DNA of 64,000 nt, from assembly GCA_965215025.1 (NCBI GenBank), contig CBDCCV010000001.1:2170001-2234000 (forward strand), read 5' to 3'. Under the pieces are notes generated by a model. It was not told the origin of the DNA. It did no database searches and was given only the letters and a program-made list of their open reading frames with translations. Position numbers and translations under genes: made by a program. Positions 8,437 to 17,140 of the stretch are shown piece after piece (position 1 is the stretch's first letter; each line of letters starts with the position of its first letter). Origin of the DNA: CBDCCV01 sp965215025. GTDB lineage: Bacteria > Bacteroidota > Rhodothermia > Rhodothermales > Salinibacteraceae.

Positions 8437-11400
8437 CTACGCCTCGGCCTCGAGCTTCACGGCGTCCGGGCCGAAAAGGCGGCGGATGCCGCGCATGAGG
8501 TCGGGCGTGGGGTCCACCGCGCATGTGCGGCTGCGGATGCGCTGCGGCCCCGGCAGCCCCGGCAGCGTGAGGTCGAAGTACAGCCGCGCGTGGCCGCGGT
8601 GCGCCTCGCACAGCGCCCGGAGCGCCTCGACGTCCTCGACGGCGGCGTGGTCCGGGTGCATCCGCACGACGAGGCCTTTGACAAGCTGATCACGCACCTT
8701 CCACATCGGCATCACGTCCTGGACGATGAGCTTCACCATCCCACCCTTGACCTCGACCTCGCCTTTGACGAGGACCACCTCGTCGGTGCGGAGGTAGGCC
8801 TGCACGCGGTCGAGCACCGAAGCAAAGCAGATGAGTTCGCCCTGCCCGCCGAAGTCCTCAAGCGTGGCAAAGGCGATGGGCTTGCCCGAGCGCGTGGTGT
8901 GGCGCTTGACCTCGGTGAGGATGCCGCAGAACGTGTGCACAGGGCCGCGCGGGCGCCCGTAGCCGTCGCCGCTGGGCGCGGCGGGTTCGGCGTCGAGCTT
9001 CTCCGCGTCGCCCAGCGAGGCTGTGGCAAAGGCCTCGGCCTCGGCCTTGAACGCTTCGAGCGGGTGGCCCGAGACGTAGAACCCCACCACCTCGCGCTCC
9101 TCCTTGAGTGCCTTGGCCTGCGCCCACGGCTCCACCTCCGGCAGACGCGGCTGCATGGCCTCGGCCCCCGCCGCCCCGCCGCCGAAGAGCGAGCTTTGCC
9201 CGGCCACCTTATCGGCCTGCGCCTTCTGCCCGTAGCGTACGGCCGCGTCGGCGGCCTCGACGAGCTGCGCGCGGTGGCCGTCGAGTTCGTCCAGGGCGCC
9301 GGCGCGCGCCAGGCTCTCCAAGGTGCGCTTCCCGGCCGTGCGCAGGTCCAGCTCGCGCGTGAGGTCGAAGAGGGTCTCAAAGCGGCCCTGCTTCTGCCGC
9401 ACCTGGCGGATGGCCTCGATGGCCGAGAGGCCGGCCCCTTTGATCGCCCCGAGGCCGAAGCGGATCTGCCCCCCATCGACGGTGAAGTGCGCCTCGCTGC
9501 GGTTCACCGACGGGGGGAGCAGGCCCAGGCCCATCCGCCGCGCCTCGTCGAGGATGCCGGTGAGCTTGTCGCTCTTGTCCATGTCGTTCGTCATGGCCGC
9601 CGCCATGAACTCGGCCGGGAAGTGCGCCTTGAGGTAGGCCGTCTGGTACGCTACAAGCGAATATGCAGCTGAATGTGATCTGTTGAACCCGTAGCCCGCG
9701 AACTTCGCCATCATGTCGAAGACCTCGTTCGCCTTCGCCTCGCCGATCCCGTTCTCAGCCGCCCCCTCGACGAAGACGACGCGCTGCTTGTTCATGATCT
9801 CGATCTTCTTCTTCCCCATCGAACGGCGCAAAATGTCGGCCTGGCCGAGCGAGTACCCCGCCATCACCTGCGCCATCTTCATCACCTGCTCCTGGTAGAC
9901 GGGGATGCCGTACGTCGGCTCCAGGACCGGCTCGAGGCTCGGGTGCGGGTAGCTCACCTTTTCCTTCCCGTGCTTGCGCGCGATGTAGTCCGGGATGAGG
10001 TCCATCGGCCCCGGCCGGTACAAGGCGTTCATGGCGATGAGGTCGTTGATCTCCGTCGGCCCGAGCTTCCTGAGCCACTCGCGCATCCCCGAGGACTCGA
10101 ACTGGAAGATGGACACGGTGTCGCCCTTTTGGAAGAGGCGGAACGTCTTCTCGTCGTCCAGGGGAAGCGTGTCGAGGTCGATCTCGATGCCGTGGTTCTC
10201 TTTGACGAGCCTGAGCGTGTCGCCCAGGACGGTGAGCGTCTTGAGGCCGAGGAAGTCCATCTTCAACAGGCCGAATTTCTCCACCCAGTCGCCGTCGTAC
10301 TGCGTGGTGATGACCTGCTCGCCCTTGGACTTCGCCACGGAGATGGGGACGTAGTCCGAGACCTTACCGGGGGCGATGATGACGCCGGCGGCGTGCACGC
10401 CCGTGTGCCGCGCCGCGCCCTCCAAGACCTTGGCGTAGCGCATAAGCTGGCGCGTGCGCTTGTCCTCGTGGTTCTGCAAGGCGCGCAGCTCGGGCACCTC
10501 GGAGAGGGCCTGGTCGAGGTCCACGCCCACGCCGTCGGGGATCATCTTGGCGATCTCGTCGGCGCGGCTCAGGGGGATGTCCAGGACGCGCGAGACGTCG
10601 CGCAGGGCTGTCTTGGCCCCCATCGTCCCGAAGGTGATGATCTGGCAGACGTTCTCGCGCCCGTACTTCTGGACGACGTAGTCGATGACCTTGGCCCGGC
10701 CCCGGTCGTCGAAGTCGATGTCGATGTCCGGCATTGAGACGCGCTCGGGGTTAAGGAAGCGCTCGAAGAGGAGATCGTATTCGAGCGGGTCCACGTTCGT
10801 GATGCCAAGCGAATAGGCCACCGCCGAGCCGGCCGCCGAGCCTCTTCCGGGGCCGACGCGCACGCCGAGGTTCCGCGCCGCCGTGGTGAAGTCCTGCACG
10901 ATGAGGAAGTAGCCGGCGTAGCCCATCTCGTGGATGATGCCCAGCTCGTGGCGGAGGCGGTCGGCCACGTCCTGCGTCATCTCGCCGAAGCGCTCCGGGG
11001 CGCGCTCGAAGACGAGGTGCCTCAAGTAAGCGTCCATGTCCTGGCCGAACTTCTCCGGGATCGGATAATGCGGCATGAGGAGGTCCGGCTTCGGCAGGCT
11101 GAACCGGCACTTGTCGGCGATGGCGCGGGTGGTGTCCAGGGCGCGGTCGCGCACCTTCGCGTCGAGGCCGGAGAAGGCCGCCTGCATCTCCTCCTTCGAT
11201 TTGAGGAAGAAGCGGTCGTTCTCGAACTTCATCCGGCTCGGGTCGAGGTAGTCCTTCCCCGTTTGCAGGCACAGGAGCACGTCCTGCGCCTCGGCGTCGG
11301 CCTGGTCGATGTAATGGACGTCGTTCGTCGCCACGACCTCGACGTTGTATTCCTCGGCCCAGCGCAGGAGGACTTGGTTGCAGCGGCTCTGCTCCTCAAT

Positions 11401-11925
11401 GCCGTGGTCCTGCAGCTCGATGTAATAATCTTCGCCAAAAATGTCGAGGTAGTCCTCGAAGACGGCGCGGGCGGCGGCCTCGCCTTTTTTCAGGATCGTC
11501 TGCAAGACCTCGCCCTGGAGGCAGCACGTCGTGGCGATGAGGCCGGCGCTGTGCTGGCGCATCCGCTCGCGGTCGATGCGCGGCTTGTAGTAGAACCCGT
11601 CCGTGAACGACTTGGAGGAGAGCGCCATGAGGTTGCGGTACCCCTCGGCGTTTTTGGCCAGGAGCACCTGGTGGTAGCGCGTGGGGTCGCTGCGGTCGGC
11701 CATGCCGCTGGGCGTGACGTAGAACTCGCACCCGATGATGGGCTGGATGCCGGCGCGCTCGGCCTTGGTGTGAAACTCGGGCACGCCGTAGAGATTGCCG
11801 TGGTCCGTGATGGCGACGGCGCTCGATCCCTGCGCTTTGGCTTTTTCCACGAGCCGGCCGATGCGCGCGGCGCCGTCGAGGAGCGAGTACTGCGTGTGGC
11901 AGTGGAGGTGGCAGAAGTCAGGCAT
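8437..11925 (-). CDS. dnaE: DNA polymerase III alpha subunit
   Basis: The protein has 1162 residues, the normal length for DnaE. It opens with a PHP domain (HLHCHTQYSLLDG at residues 5-17, ITDHGNLYG), then the polymerase palm with PDIDIDFDD near residue 400 holding two catalytic Asp, and a third in KMDFLGLKTL. Helix-hairpin-helix and OB-fold segments (HTFCGILTEVKRHTTRSGK) follow toward the C-terminus. It is the replicative polymerase. The start at MPDFCHLHC is fixed by homology, although the frame stays open upstream into GC-rich spacer. Confidence 0.96.
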   Translation of the reverse strand: MPDFCHLHCHTQYSLLDGAARIGRLVEKAKAQGSSAVAITDHGNLYGVPEFHTKAERAGIQPIIGCEFYVTPSGMADRSDPTRYHQVLLAKNAEGYRNLMALSSKSFTDGFYYKPRIDRERMRQHSAGLIATTCCLQGEVLQTILKKGEAAARAVFEDYLDIFGEDYYIELQDHGIEEQSRCNQVLLRWAEEYNVEVVATNDVHYIDQADAEAQDVLLCLQTGKDYLDPSRMKFENDRFFLKSKEEMQAAFSGLDAKVRDRALDTTRAIADKCRFSLPKPDLLMPHYPIPEKFGQDMDAYLRHLVFERAPERFGEMTQDVADRLRHELGIIHEMGYAGYFLIVQDFTTAARNLGVRVGPGRGSAAGSAVAYSLGITNVDPLEYDLLFERFLNPERVSMPDIDIDFDDRGRAKVIDYVVQKYGRENVCQIITFGTMGAKTALRDVSRVLDIPLSRADEIAKMIPDGVGVDLDQALSEVPELRALQNHEDKRTRQLMRYAKVLEGAARHTGVHAAGVIIAPGKVSDYVPISVAKSKGEQVITTQYDGDWVEKFGLLKMDFLGLKTLTVLGDTLRLVKENHGIEIDLDTLPLDDEKTFRLFQKGDTVSIFQFESSGMREWLRKLGPTEINDLIAMNALYRPGPMDLIPDYIARKHGKEKVSYPHPSLEPVLEPTYGIPVYQEQVMKMAQVMAGYSLGQADILRRSMGKKKIEIMNKQRVVFVEGAAENGIGEAKANEVFDMMAKFAGYGFNRSHSAAYSLVAYQTAYLKAHFPAEFMAAAMTNDMDKSDKLTGILDEARRMGLGLLPPSVNRSEAHFTVDGGQIRFGLGAIKGAGLSAIEAIRQVRQKQGRFETLFDLTRELDLRTAGKRTLESLARAGALDELDGHRAQLVEAADAAVRYGQKAQADKVAGQSSLFGGGAAGAEAMQPRLPEVEPWAQAKALKEEREVVGFYVSGHPLEAFKAEAEAFATASLGDAEKLDAEPAAPSGDGYGRPRGPVHTFCGILTEVKRHTTRSGKPIAFATLEDFGGQGELICFASVLDRVQAYLRTDEVVLVKGEVEVKGGMVKLIVQDVMPMWKVRDQLVKGLVVRMHPDHAAVEDVEALRALCEAHRGHARLYFDLTLPGLPGPQRIRSRTCAVDPTPDLMRGIRRLFGPDAVKLEAEA

Positions 11926-12046
11926 GGGGCGGCGAGTTGGCGCGTGAGCGGGCAGCGGCGGGCAGCGTCTTCTAAGTTCACGGTTCGCAGCGCGAAGTTC
12001 AACGGCGGTTTCGGAAAAGGCGACGACGGGACGGCAGCGAATGAAA

Positions 12047-12191
12047 GACGGCGGTGGCCTGTGTGTCCTCATCTCCCCTGGCGGGAGAGAGACAGAGAGA
12101 GGGGGAAGTGGTAGAGCGACGTGTCCGCTCGTTCACCCTCACCCTGTCCCTCTCCCATCAAGGGAGAGGGGACGCACAGGCCACCGCCGTC
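12047..12191. repeat. Compound inverted repeat with two internal hairpins
   Basis: Outer arms of 22 bp (12047-12068 and 12170-12191) match with one mismatch. Inside them are two smaller hairpins, CTCCC-CTGGC-GGGAG and CTCTCCC-ATCAA-GGGAGAG. The inner part resembles widespread intergenic repeats containing CCCTCTCCCATCAAGGGAGA. The whole could fold into a branched structure. Confidence 0.7.
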
Positions 12192-12228
12192 TCCGCATGG
12201 AAAAGCACGTCGCGCTCGTGCCGACGCT

Positions 12229-12270
12229 GTCGTCCGTCATCGGTCGTCCATCGTCGCTCGTCCGTCGTCT
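12229..12270. repeat. Heptamer array, six units (GTCGTCC class)
   Basis: Six consecutive 7-bp units read GTCGTCC, GTCATCG, GTCGTCC, ATCGTCG, CTCGTCC and GTCGTCT. The period is exact while single bases vary. Confidence 0.8.
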
Positions 12271-12352
12271 CCACGGGGTGAACCCCGCGCGTGCGACGCG
12301 GCGTTGACGGCAGAGACGCTTTCGCAATCCGAACCCAACGCCCGCCCGCGCC

Positions 12353-13114
12353 ATGCAGCAGAACGTGTACCTCGTCTACCTCGACCGCTACCACGGGGGC
12401 GATCCGCTCTTCGTCAAAGACTTGGCCGAGCGGCTCAAGGCGGCCGAGGGGCGGCCCGGCGCCTACGCCCTCATCCACGGCAGCGGCGAGAAGGTGGAGC
12501 GCACGCTCGAAAGCGAAGGCCTTTTCATCGAGCGCGAAGGGGGCGTTCTGCAAGTCGAGACCGCGGAGCAGCGGCGCCTCGTCGAGCGCGCCATCCGGGA
12601 GACGAACCAGCAGCTCGTCGGCACGCTCACGGATGCGCAGGTCTCGGCCGTGGGGTTGCAGGGGACGGGGCGCAGCCTCTTGCGCCTCGGCGCGGAAGGG
12701 CGCGTCACGGCGGGGCACCTCGGCTGGGTCAAGGACCTGATCCGGATGCGGGTGCTGCCGGTCATCTCGGCGCTCGTGGCCGAAGAGGGGGGCGGCGGGA
12801 CCGTGCGCGAGGCGCCTGCCGTGGAGGCGGCGCTGGCCGTGGCCGAGGCGCTTGCTGGCGGCGGGCGGGCCATCACGCTCGTCTTCCTGGCGCAGCGCCG
12901 TCTCAGCGGCCTGCTTGCAGGCGCAGAGGCCGAGACCCTTCCGCAAGCCCGCCTCGACGCGCTCATCGAGGCGGACGCGCTGCCGGAGCCGGACGCCGTG
13001 CGCCGCGCCGTGGACGCCGGCGCCGAGGTGCTCGTCGCCAGCTTGGAAGGGCTGCTCCGCGCGGGCGGGCCGGAGGGCGTGCGCCTTGCGCGGCCGGCCG
13101 GCTCAGCGGCGTGA
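12353..13114 (+). CDS. Amino acid kinase family protein, acetylglutamate kinase-like
   Basis: The protein has 253 residues. The plan fits the amino acid kinase fold: an early glycine-containing loop (ALIHGSGEKVERTL), a segment RVTAGHLGWVKDLIRMRVLPVISALV corresponding to the region before the second half of ArgB-like kinases, and a C-terminal half. The canonical lysine/glycine motifs of ArgB are weak, so the substrate cannot be named. No arginine genes are nearby. It is likely monocistronic. Confidence 0.55.
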   Translation: MQQNVYLVYLDRYHGGDPLFVKDLAERLKAAEGRPGAYALIHGSGEKVERTLESEGLFIEREGGVLQVETAEQRRLVERAIRETNQQLVGTLTDAQVSAVGLQGTGRSLLRLGAEGRVTAGHLGWVKDLIRMRVLPVISALVAEEGGGGTVREAPAVEAALAVAEALAGGGRAITLVFLAQRRLSGLLAGAEAETLPQARLDALIEADALPEPDAVRRAVDAGAEVLVASLEGLLRAGGPEGVRLARPAGSAA

Positions 13115-13226
13115 GTCTCGTTCGGGCAGTGCGCGCAACGAGCGGCGGGGGGCAGGCGGGCTGCTCTTCGCCATGCATGAAACCGGCCCGCAGAGGTCTT
13201 GGCGGGGGGCGAAACCGCCTCTGCGC

Positions 13227-13255
13227 TTGACAGGCGGCCCGTGATGTCCTATGTT
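13227..13255 (+). promoter_or_regulatory. Sigma-70-type promoter of the histone-like gene
   Basis: TTGACA at 13227 and TATGTT at 13250 are separated by 17 bp, a near-consensus pair. The start codon of the histone-like gene lies about 115 bp downstream. Confidence 0.7.
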
Positions 13256-13368
13256 CATGCCCAGAATTGCGAGAAAAGGGTTTTTCGAACGCTTTCTCGC
13301 GGCGCGCACCTGCCGCCAAGCGGCGCACGCCGCGCCACGCTCCCTTAACCACAACGAGGCGACACCCC

Positions 13369-13557
13369 ATGAGCAACCAACGGTATAACGAGTTGAAGCA
13401 GCTTCTGGAAGAGGCCGAGGAGGACTTCTCGAAGTTCTACGACAAGCACAACAAGGCCGCCGGCACGCGCGTGCGCGGCGTGATGCAGGATATCAAGAAA
13501 AAGGCGCAGGACATCCGCATCGAGATCCAGGACATCAAGAACAACGAGCTTTCCTAA
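13369..13557 (+). CDS. Histone H1-like DNA-binding protein
   Basis: The 62-residue protein reads MSNQRYNELKQLLEEAEEDF and continues DKHNKAAGTRVRGVMQDIKK and AQDIRIEIQDIKN. This closely follows the small histone H1-like (Hc1-related) proteins common in Bacteroidota, which bind DNA non-specifically and may shape the nucleoid. The ATG at 13369 is fixed by the family; an upstream extension is Arg-rich noise. It is a self-contained unit with a near-consensus promoter and a strong terminator, suggesting abundant expression. Confidence 0.88.
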   Translation: MSNQRYNELKQLLEEAEEDFSKFYDKHNKAAGTRVRGVMQDIKKKAQDIRIEIQDIKNNELS

Positions 13558-13603
13558 AGCTTTTGGGAAACCGCGTTTTAACCGCGCTTTCGCCAAAGCG
13601 CGT

Positions 13604-13640
13604 AAAGGCTATGCCGGTCAGGCATAGCCTTTTTTCTTTT
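13604..13640 (+). terminator. Rho-independent terminator after the histone-like gene
   Basis: AAAGGCTATGCC pairs perfectly with GGCATAGCCTTT across a 5-nt loop and is followed by a T-rich tail (TTTCTTTT). A second small hairpin (CGCGCTTTCGCCAAAGCGCG) stands just before it. Confidence 0.9.
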
Positions 13641-13777
13641 CTTTGTAGCCGCCCTGCTCTCCGCAGCCTCCGGGCGGCGCAGGAGAAGCAGCGGCTTTCT
13701 GCCTAGCGCTCCGATCCTTGCCCTCACACTTTTTGCGTTTGTCTGCGTTCGTCTGCGTCCCCACGACCCGCTCCTCG

Positions 13778-14704
13778 ATGCGCACGCGCCGCCGCCTGCC
13801 TGCGGCCTTGCTCCTACTCGCGCTCGCCTGCGCGCTCGGCACGCGCCCCGCCGCCGCCCAGGATGCCGCCGAACCCGCCGCCGAGGAAGACTCGCTGCGG
13901 CTTGGCGTTTGGGACATGGCGCTCACGGGCAAGCTAGCCGGCTCGCAGGCTGCGTACCGCAACTGGACCGAGGGCGGCCTGAACACGCTCGCCCTCACCA
14001 CCAGCCTGAGCGGCGAGGCCACGCGCGCCACCCAGAACTGGAAGCAGAGCTACGACGCGCGCCTCGCCTTCGGCTTCGTCCAGCAGGACACCCTCGACGT
14101 GCGTAAGGCCGAGGACCTGATCAGGCTCGCCGCCGCGCTGCAGTACCGCGGGCGCGGCTTTTTCCGCACCTTCAACCCCACCGTCTCCGCCGAGGCGCGC
14201 TCGCAGTTTGCCGCCGGCTTCGCCTACGACGAGGTGCCGGAAGGACTCCCGGAGGAGACGACGCTTCCCACGCAGGTCTCGGCCTTCCTGGCGCCCGCTA
14301 CCTTTACCCAGAGCCTGGGCCTGACCTACGACCCAAGGCCCTGGTTCACACAGCGCCTGGGGGTGGCGAGCAAGCAGACGCTCGTGCGCATCCGGCGGCT
14401 GCGCCCCATCTACGGCCTGCGCCCGAGCGAGGCCGCGCGCGTCGAGGCCGGCCTCGAATCCACCACCGAGTACGACCGCGAGGTCTTCACCAACGTGCGC
14501 CTGCGGTCCACGCTCGGCCTCTTCGCCGCGTTCAACAAGCCGGACGAGCTGCCCGACATCGCTTGGGAGAACATCGTCACCATGCAGGTGAACGAGTTCT
14601 TGACGGTGGACTTCGAGTTGGCCACCATCTACGACCGCAACATCAGCCCCGACGCGCAGGTCAAAGAGGTGCTCTCTGTAGGCCTGACGTTCGTTTTCAT
14701 CTGA
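13778..14704 (+). CDS. DUF3078 family outer-membrane protein
   Basis: The protein has 308 residues. The signal peptide (ALLLLALACALGTRPAAAQ) predicts cleavage after about residue 28. The mature part contains YRNWTEGGLNTLALTTSLSG, the W-x-x-G-G-x-N-x-L signature of DUF3078, followed by alternating beta strands (SLGLTYDPRPWFTQRLGVAS, QTLVRIRR) and a final aromatic residue run VGLTFVFI typical of outer-membrane barrels. The family occurs in Bacteroidota and has no assigned function. The ATG at 13778 places the signal peptide correctly. Confidence 0.8.
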   Translation: MRTRRRLPAALLLLALACALGTRPAAAQDAAEPAAEEDSLRLGVWDMALTGKLAGSQAAYRNWTEGGLNTLALTTSLSGEATRATQNWKQSYDARLAFGFVQQDTLDVRKAEDLIRLAAALQYRGRGFFRTFNPTVSAEARSQFAAGFAYDEVPEGLPEETTLPTQVSAFLAPATFTQSLGLTYDPRPWFTQRLGVASKQTLVRIRRLRPIYGLRPSEAARVEAGLESTTEYDREVFTNVRLRSTLGLFAAFNKPDELPDIAWENIVTMQVNEFLTVDFELATIYDRNISPDAQVKEVLSVGLTFVFI

Positions 14705-14754
14705 TTGCTTTATCTGACTGCGCCACGGTCCGCAGGGCCGCAGCCCCCGAGCGC

Positions 14755-14789
14755 GTCCCGTCCCCTCCCCGTTCCCCGTTGCCCTCTCC
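14755..14789 (+). repeat. Pyrimidine-rich heptamer run ending at a start codon
   Basis: Five 7-bp blocks, GTCCCGT, CCCCTCC, CCGTTCC, CCGTTGC and CCTCTCC, run directly into the ATG at 14790. They replace the position where a Shine-Dalgarno site would be expected. Confidence 0.55.
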
Positions 14790-17102
14790 ATGCCGGTGCG
14801 CTGGCAAGCCGATGTCCGTGCCCTGCGGGGCGTCTTGATCGCGTACGCGCTGCTTGGGGTGGCTCTCTGGCCGTGGCCGCTCGTGGGGCTGCTGCACGTG
14901 GAGTCCGCCGCGGTGGTGGCGTTCGCGGCGTTTTTCGTGGCGGGGCTGTCGGCGCTGCGGCTGTTCGAGGCGGGCGGAAGAGGCTTCGGGCGCGTCCTGG
15001 CGATGCAGGAGGCCGCGCTCGTGGTGCCCGCCGCGCTCCTGACGGTGACGCTCCTTTGGCGCCCGAACTGCGGGTTTTTTCAGGGCCTCCTGCTTTACGC
15101 GCTCTTCCCCGTCGTCACGGTGGTGCTGGCCGTGGCGGTGGCGTACGCGCTGAGCGGCGTGCGCTGGCGCGGGCGGCGGGCGATCTTCGTGGGCGGCGGG
15201 CTGCTCGCGGCGCTCGGCGGCGTGGTGTACGACCTCGGCTTTCATCCGCAGTTTTACACGTACAGCCACGTCTTCGGCGGCGTCCTCGGGCCGATCTACG
15301 ACGAAGAGCTGGCGCTGCGCGCAGGCCTTTTTTCCTTCCGTGCGCTCACGCTGCTCTGGGCGTTTTTCTTTTTTCTGATGGGGCGATGGGCGCGAGGCGC
15401 GGGCGCGGCGCGAAAAGAGGGCGAGGCGCGCCTCGCCCCTACGGGTGCTCTCATCGTGGGCGCCGTGGTGCTGATTGGGGCGGCGTATTTCTTTTCGGCG
15501 CGGCTGGGGTTTAACACGCCGGCTTGGCATCTCCAAGAAGAGCTGGGCGGGCACCTGCGGACGGAGCACTTCGACATCTACTTCGACCCCGAGGCGGTGA
15601 CGCCGGACGAGCGCAAGCACCTGGCCGAGGACCACGAGTACCGCTACGCCTGGCTGGAAGAGCGTCTGGGCGCCGCGCCGCGCGGGCGCATCCAGAGCTA
15701 CCTCTACCCGAGCGAGGAAGCGAAGGCGCGGCTCACCGGCGCGCGCACGACGAGCGTGGCGCCCGTATGGCTGCCGCGCCCGCAGGTGCATCTTTTGCGC
15801 AAGGCGTACGACCAAAGCTTCGGGCACGAGCTGGTGCACGTGTTCTCGCGCGCGTTCGGGTTGCCGGTGGTCAAGGCGTCCGTGGCGGTGGGGCTGGTCG
15901 AGGGGCTGGCCGTGGCGCTGGAGCCGCCCGACGGCCGCCCCGGCCCGCACGAGCAGGTGCTCACCGCCGCGCTCTCGAAGACTGCGTTTTCGGAGGCCGC
16001 GTTCTCGCCGCAGGAGCCGGGGGCGGGTCTCGGGCTGGCGGCGGACGTGGCGGCGCGGCTCTCGCCCGCCGGCTTTTGGACCGGGCGCGGGGCCGTCTCC
16101 TACACCACCGCCGGCTCGTTCGTGCGTTTTTTGATCGAGCGCTACGGCGCCGGGCGCTTCCGGCGCGCCTACGCCTGGGCCGACTTCGAGGCCGTCTACG
16201 GCAAGCCCGTAGAAGTGCTGGCCGAGGAGTGGGAGCGCTACCTGCTGGGCCTGCCCGTCGTCGCCACCGGGACCGAGGCGCTGGTGACGCGGCGCTTTGC
16301 CGTGCCTTCGCTTTTCGAGAAGCGCTGCCCGCACCACGTGCCGGCCTACGCGCGCGCCTTCCGCGCCGGGGAGCGGGCGCTGGCCGAGAAGGACACCGCC
16401 GCCGCCGCGTTGCACTTCGAGCGCGCGCTGGCCGAGCGCCCAGGCTTCACCGCCGCTCGCGTCCAAGCGGCGCGCCTCACGCTGGCCGGCGGCGAGGCCG
16501 AGGCGGCCATTGCCGCCCTCGACACGGTAGCGATGGAGCGCCGGACGCCGGGCCTGCTCGTCACCCTGGGCGATGCCTACGCGCTCGCGGGCCGCGCCGC
16601 CCTCGCGCAAGAGCAGTACGCCGCCGCGCTCGAGCGCCTCCCGATGTTCTCCGAAGGGCTGCGCGCGCAGGTGGTCCTCCGCGCCCTCCTGGCCGACCGC
16701 CCCGACGCCATCGGCGTGATGGCCTCCGCGCTCGGCGAGGGGGAGAAGGCCGACCGGCTGATCCGGCTTGAGCCGTCGGGGCCGGCCATCCAGATGCAGC
16801 AGGCCGTTTTGCTCATGGCCGCCGGCCGCTACGAACCGGCCGGATGGGCGCTGCGTAACATGGGCCTGCCTACCGGAATGACCCCTTACCAGCGCGCCGT
16901 GCTCACGCGGCAGCGCCTCGCGTGGATCGCGCAGAGCGTTTACCGCGCCGGCCGCCCCGACGTGGCCTCCGGCTATGCCAGCGAGGCCGCCCGCGCCTTC
17001 CGCGGCGCCGGCGCCCTGAACGAGGCGGCCTACTTCGACGACTTCATCGAAAAGATGAGCTGGGTGCAGCGGAACCGCATCTTCGACGCCGCTTCTCAGT
17101 GA
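14790..17102 (+). CDS. Membrane protein with gluzincin-like peptidase domain and TPR tail
   Basis: The protein has 770 residues. About six hydrophobic spans fill residues 10-250. A soluble domain contains SFGHELVHVFSRAFG with the HExxH zinc motif near residue 348, and VEGLAVALE some 20 residues later supplies the third ligand, as in peptidase MA-like gluzincins. The C-terminal third has tandem helical repeats (ALAEKDTAAAALHFERALAE) resembling TPRs. This suggests a membrane-bound protease or inactive relative with a protein-binding tail. A GC palindrome (15419-15442) lies inside the coding frame. The downstream lipoprotein starts 38 bp later. Confidence 0.7.
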   Translation: MPVRWQADVRALRGVLIAYALLGVALWPWPLVGLLHVESAAVVAFAAFFVAGLSALRLFEAGGRGFGRVLAMQEAALVVPAALLTVTLLWRPNCGFFQGLLLYALFPVVTVVLAVAVAYALSGVRWRGRRAIFVGGGLLAALGGVVYDLGFHPQFYTYSHVFGGVLGPIYDEELALRAGLFSFRALTLLWAFFFFLMGRWARGAGAARKEGEARLAPTGALIVGAVVLIGAAYFFSARLGFNTPAWHLQEELGGHLRTEHFDIYFDPEAVTPDERKHLAEDHEYRYAWLEERLGAAPRGRIQSYLYPSEEAKARLTGARTTSVAPVWLPRPQVHLLRKAYDQSFGHELVHVFSRAFGLPVVKASVAVGLVEGLAVALEPPDGRPGPHEQVLTAALSKTAFSEAAFSPQEPGAGLGLAADVAARLSPAGFWTGRGAVSYTTAGSFVRFLIERYGAGRFRRAYAWADFEAVYGKPVEVLAEEWERYLLGLPVVATGTEALVTRRFAVPSLFEKRCPHHVPAYARAFRAGERALAEKDTAAAALHFERALAERPGFTAARVQAARLTLAGGEAEAAIAALDTVAMERRTPGLLVTLGDAYALAGRAALAQEQYAAALERLPMFSEGLRAQVVLRALLADRPDAIGVMASALGEGEKADRLIRLEPSGPAIQMQQAVLLMAAGRYEPAGWALRNMGLPTGMTPYQRAVLTRQRLAWIAQSVYRAGRPDVASGYASEAARAFRGAGALNEAAYFDDFIEKMSWVQRNRIFDAASQ
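15419..15442. repeat. GTAGGGGC-family palindrome inside a coding region
   Basis: A perfect 20-bp palindrome (GGGCGAGGCG and its complement) followed by CTAC matches most of the element found intact at 42666-42693. It lies in frame in the linker after the last membrane span of the peptidase gene and encodes EGEARLAPTG. Confidence 0.7.
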
Positions 17103-17140
17103 CCGCCGCTGCTTTCCCGCCATCTCCCGCGCCCCGAGCG

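Larger units (their letters stand above)
11926..12352. other. Divergent spacer between dnaE and the kinase gene, filled with repeats
   Basis: This 427-bp region separates two divergently transcribed genes and holds no convincing gene. It carries a compound inverted repeat (12047-12191) and a six-unit heptamer array (12229-12270). Both promoters should lie here, but no clear -35/-10 pair was seen. The last 25 bases before the kinase ATG are C-rich and lack a Shine-Dalgarno site. Confidence 0.6.

Noticed and set aside
8590..12114. Long open frames antisense to dnaE
   Set aside because: They are a by-product of high GC content. Their translations are His/Arg/Val-rich and without motifs, whereas dnaE is unmistakable.
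12278..12303. CRISPR-like GGTGAACCCCGCGCGTGCG upstream of the kinase gene
   Set aside because: It resembles an I-E repeat end, but there is no second copy at 61 bp or any regular spacing, and it differs from the array at 1667.
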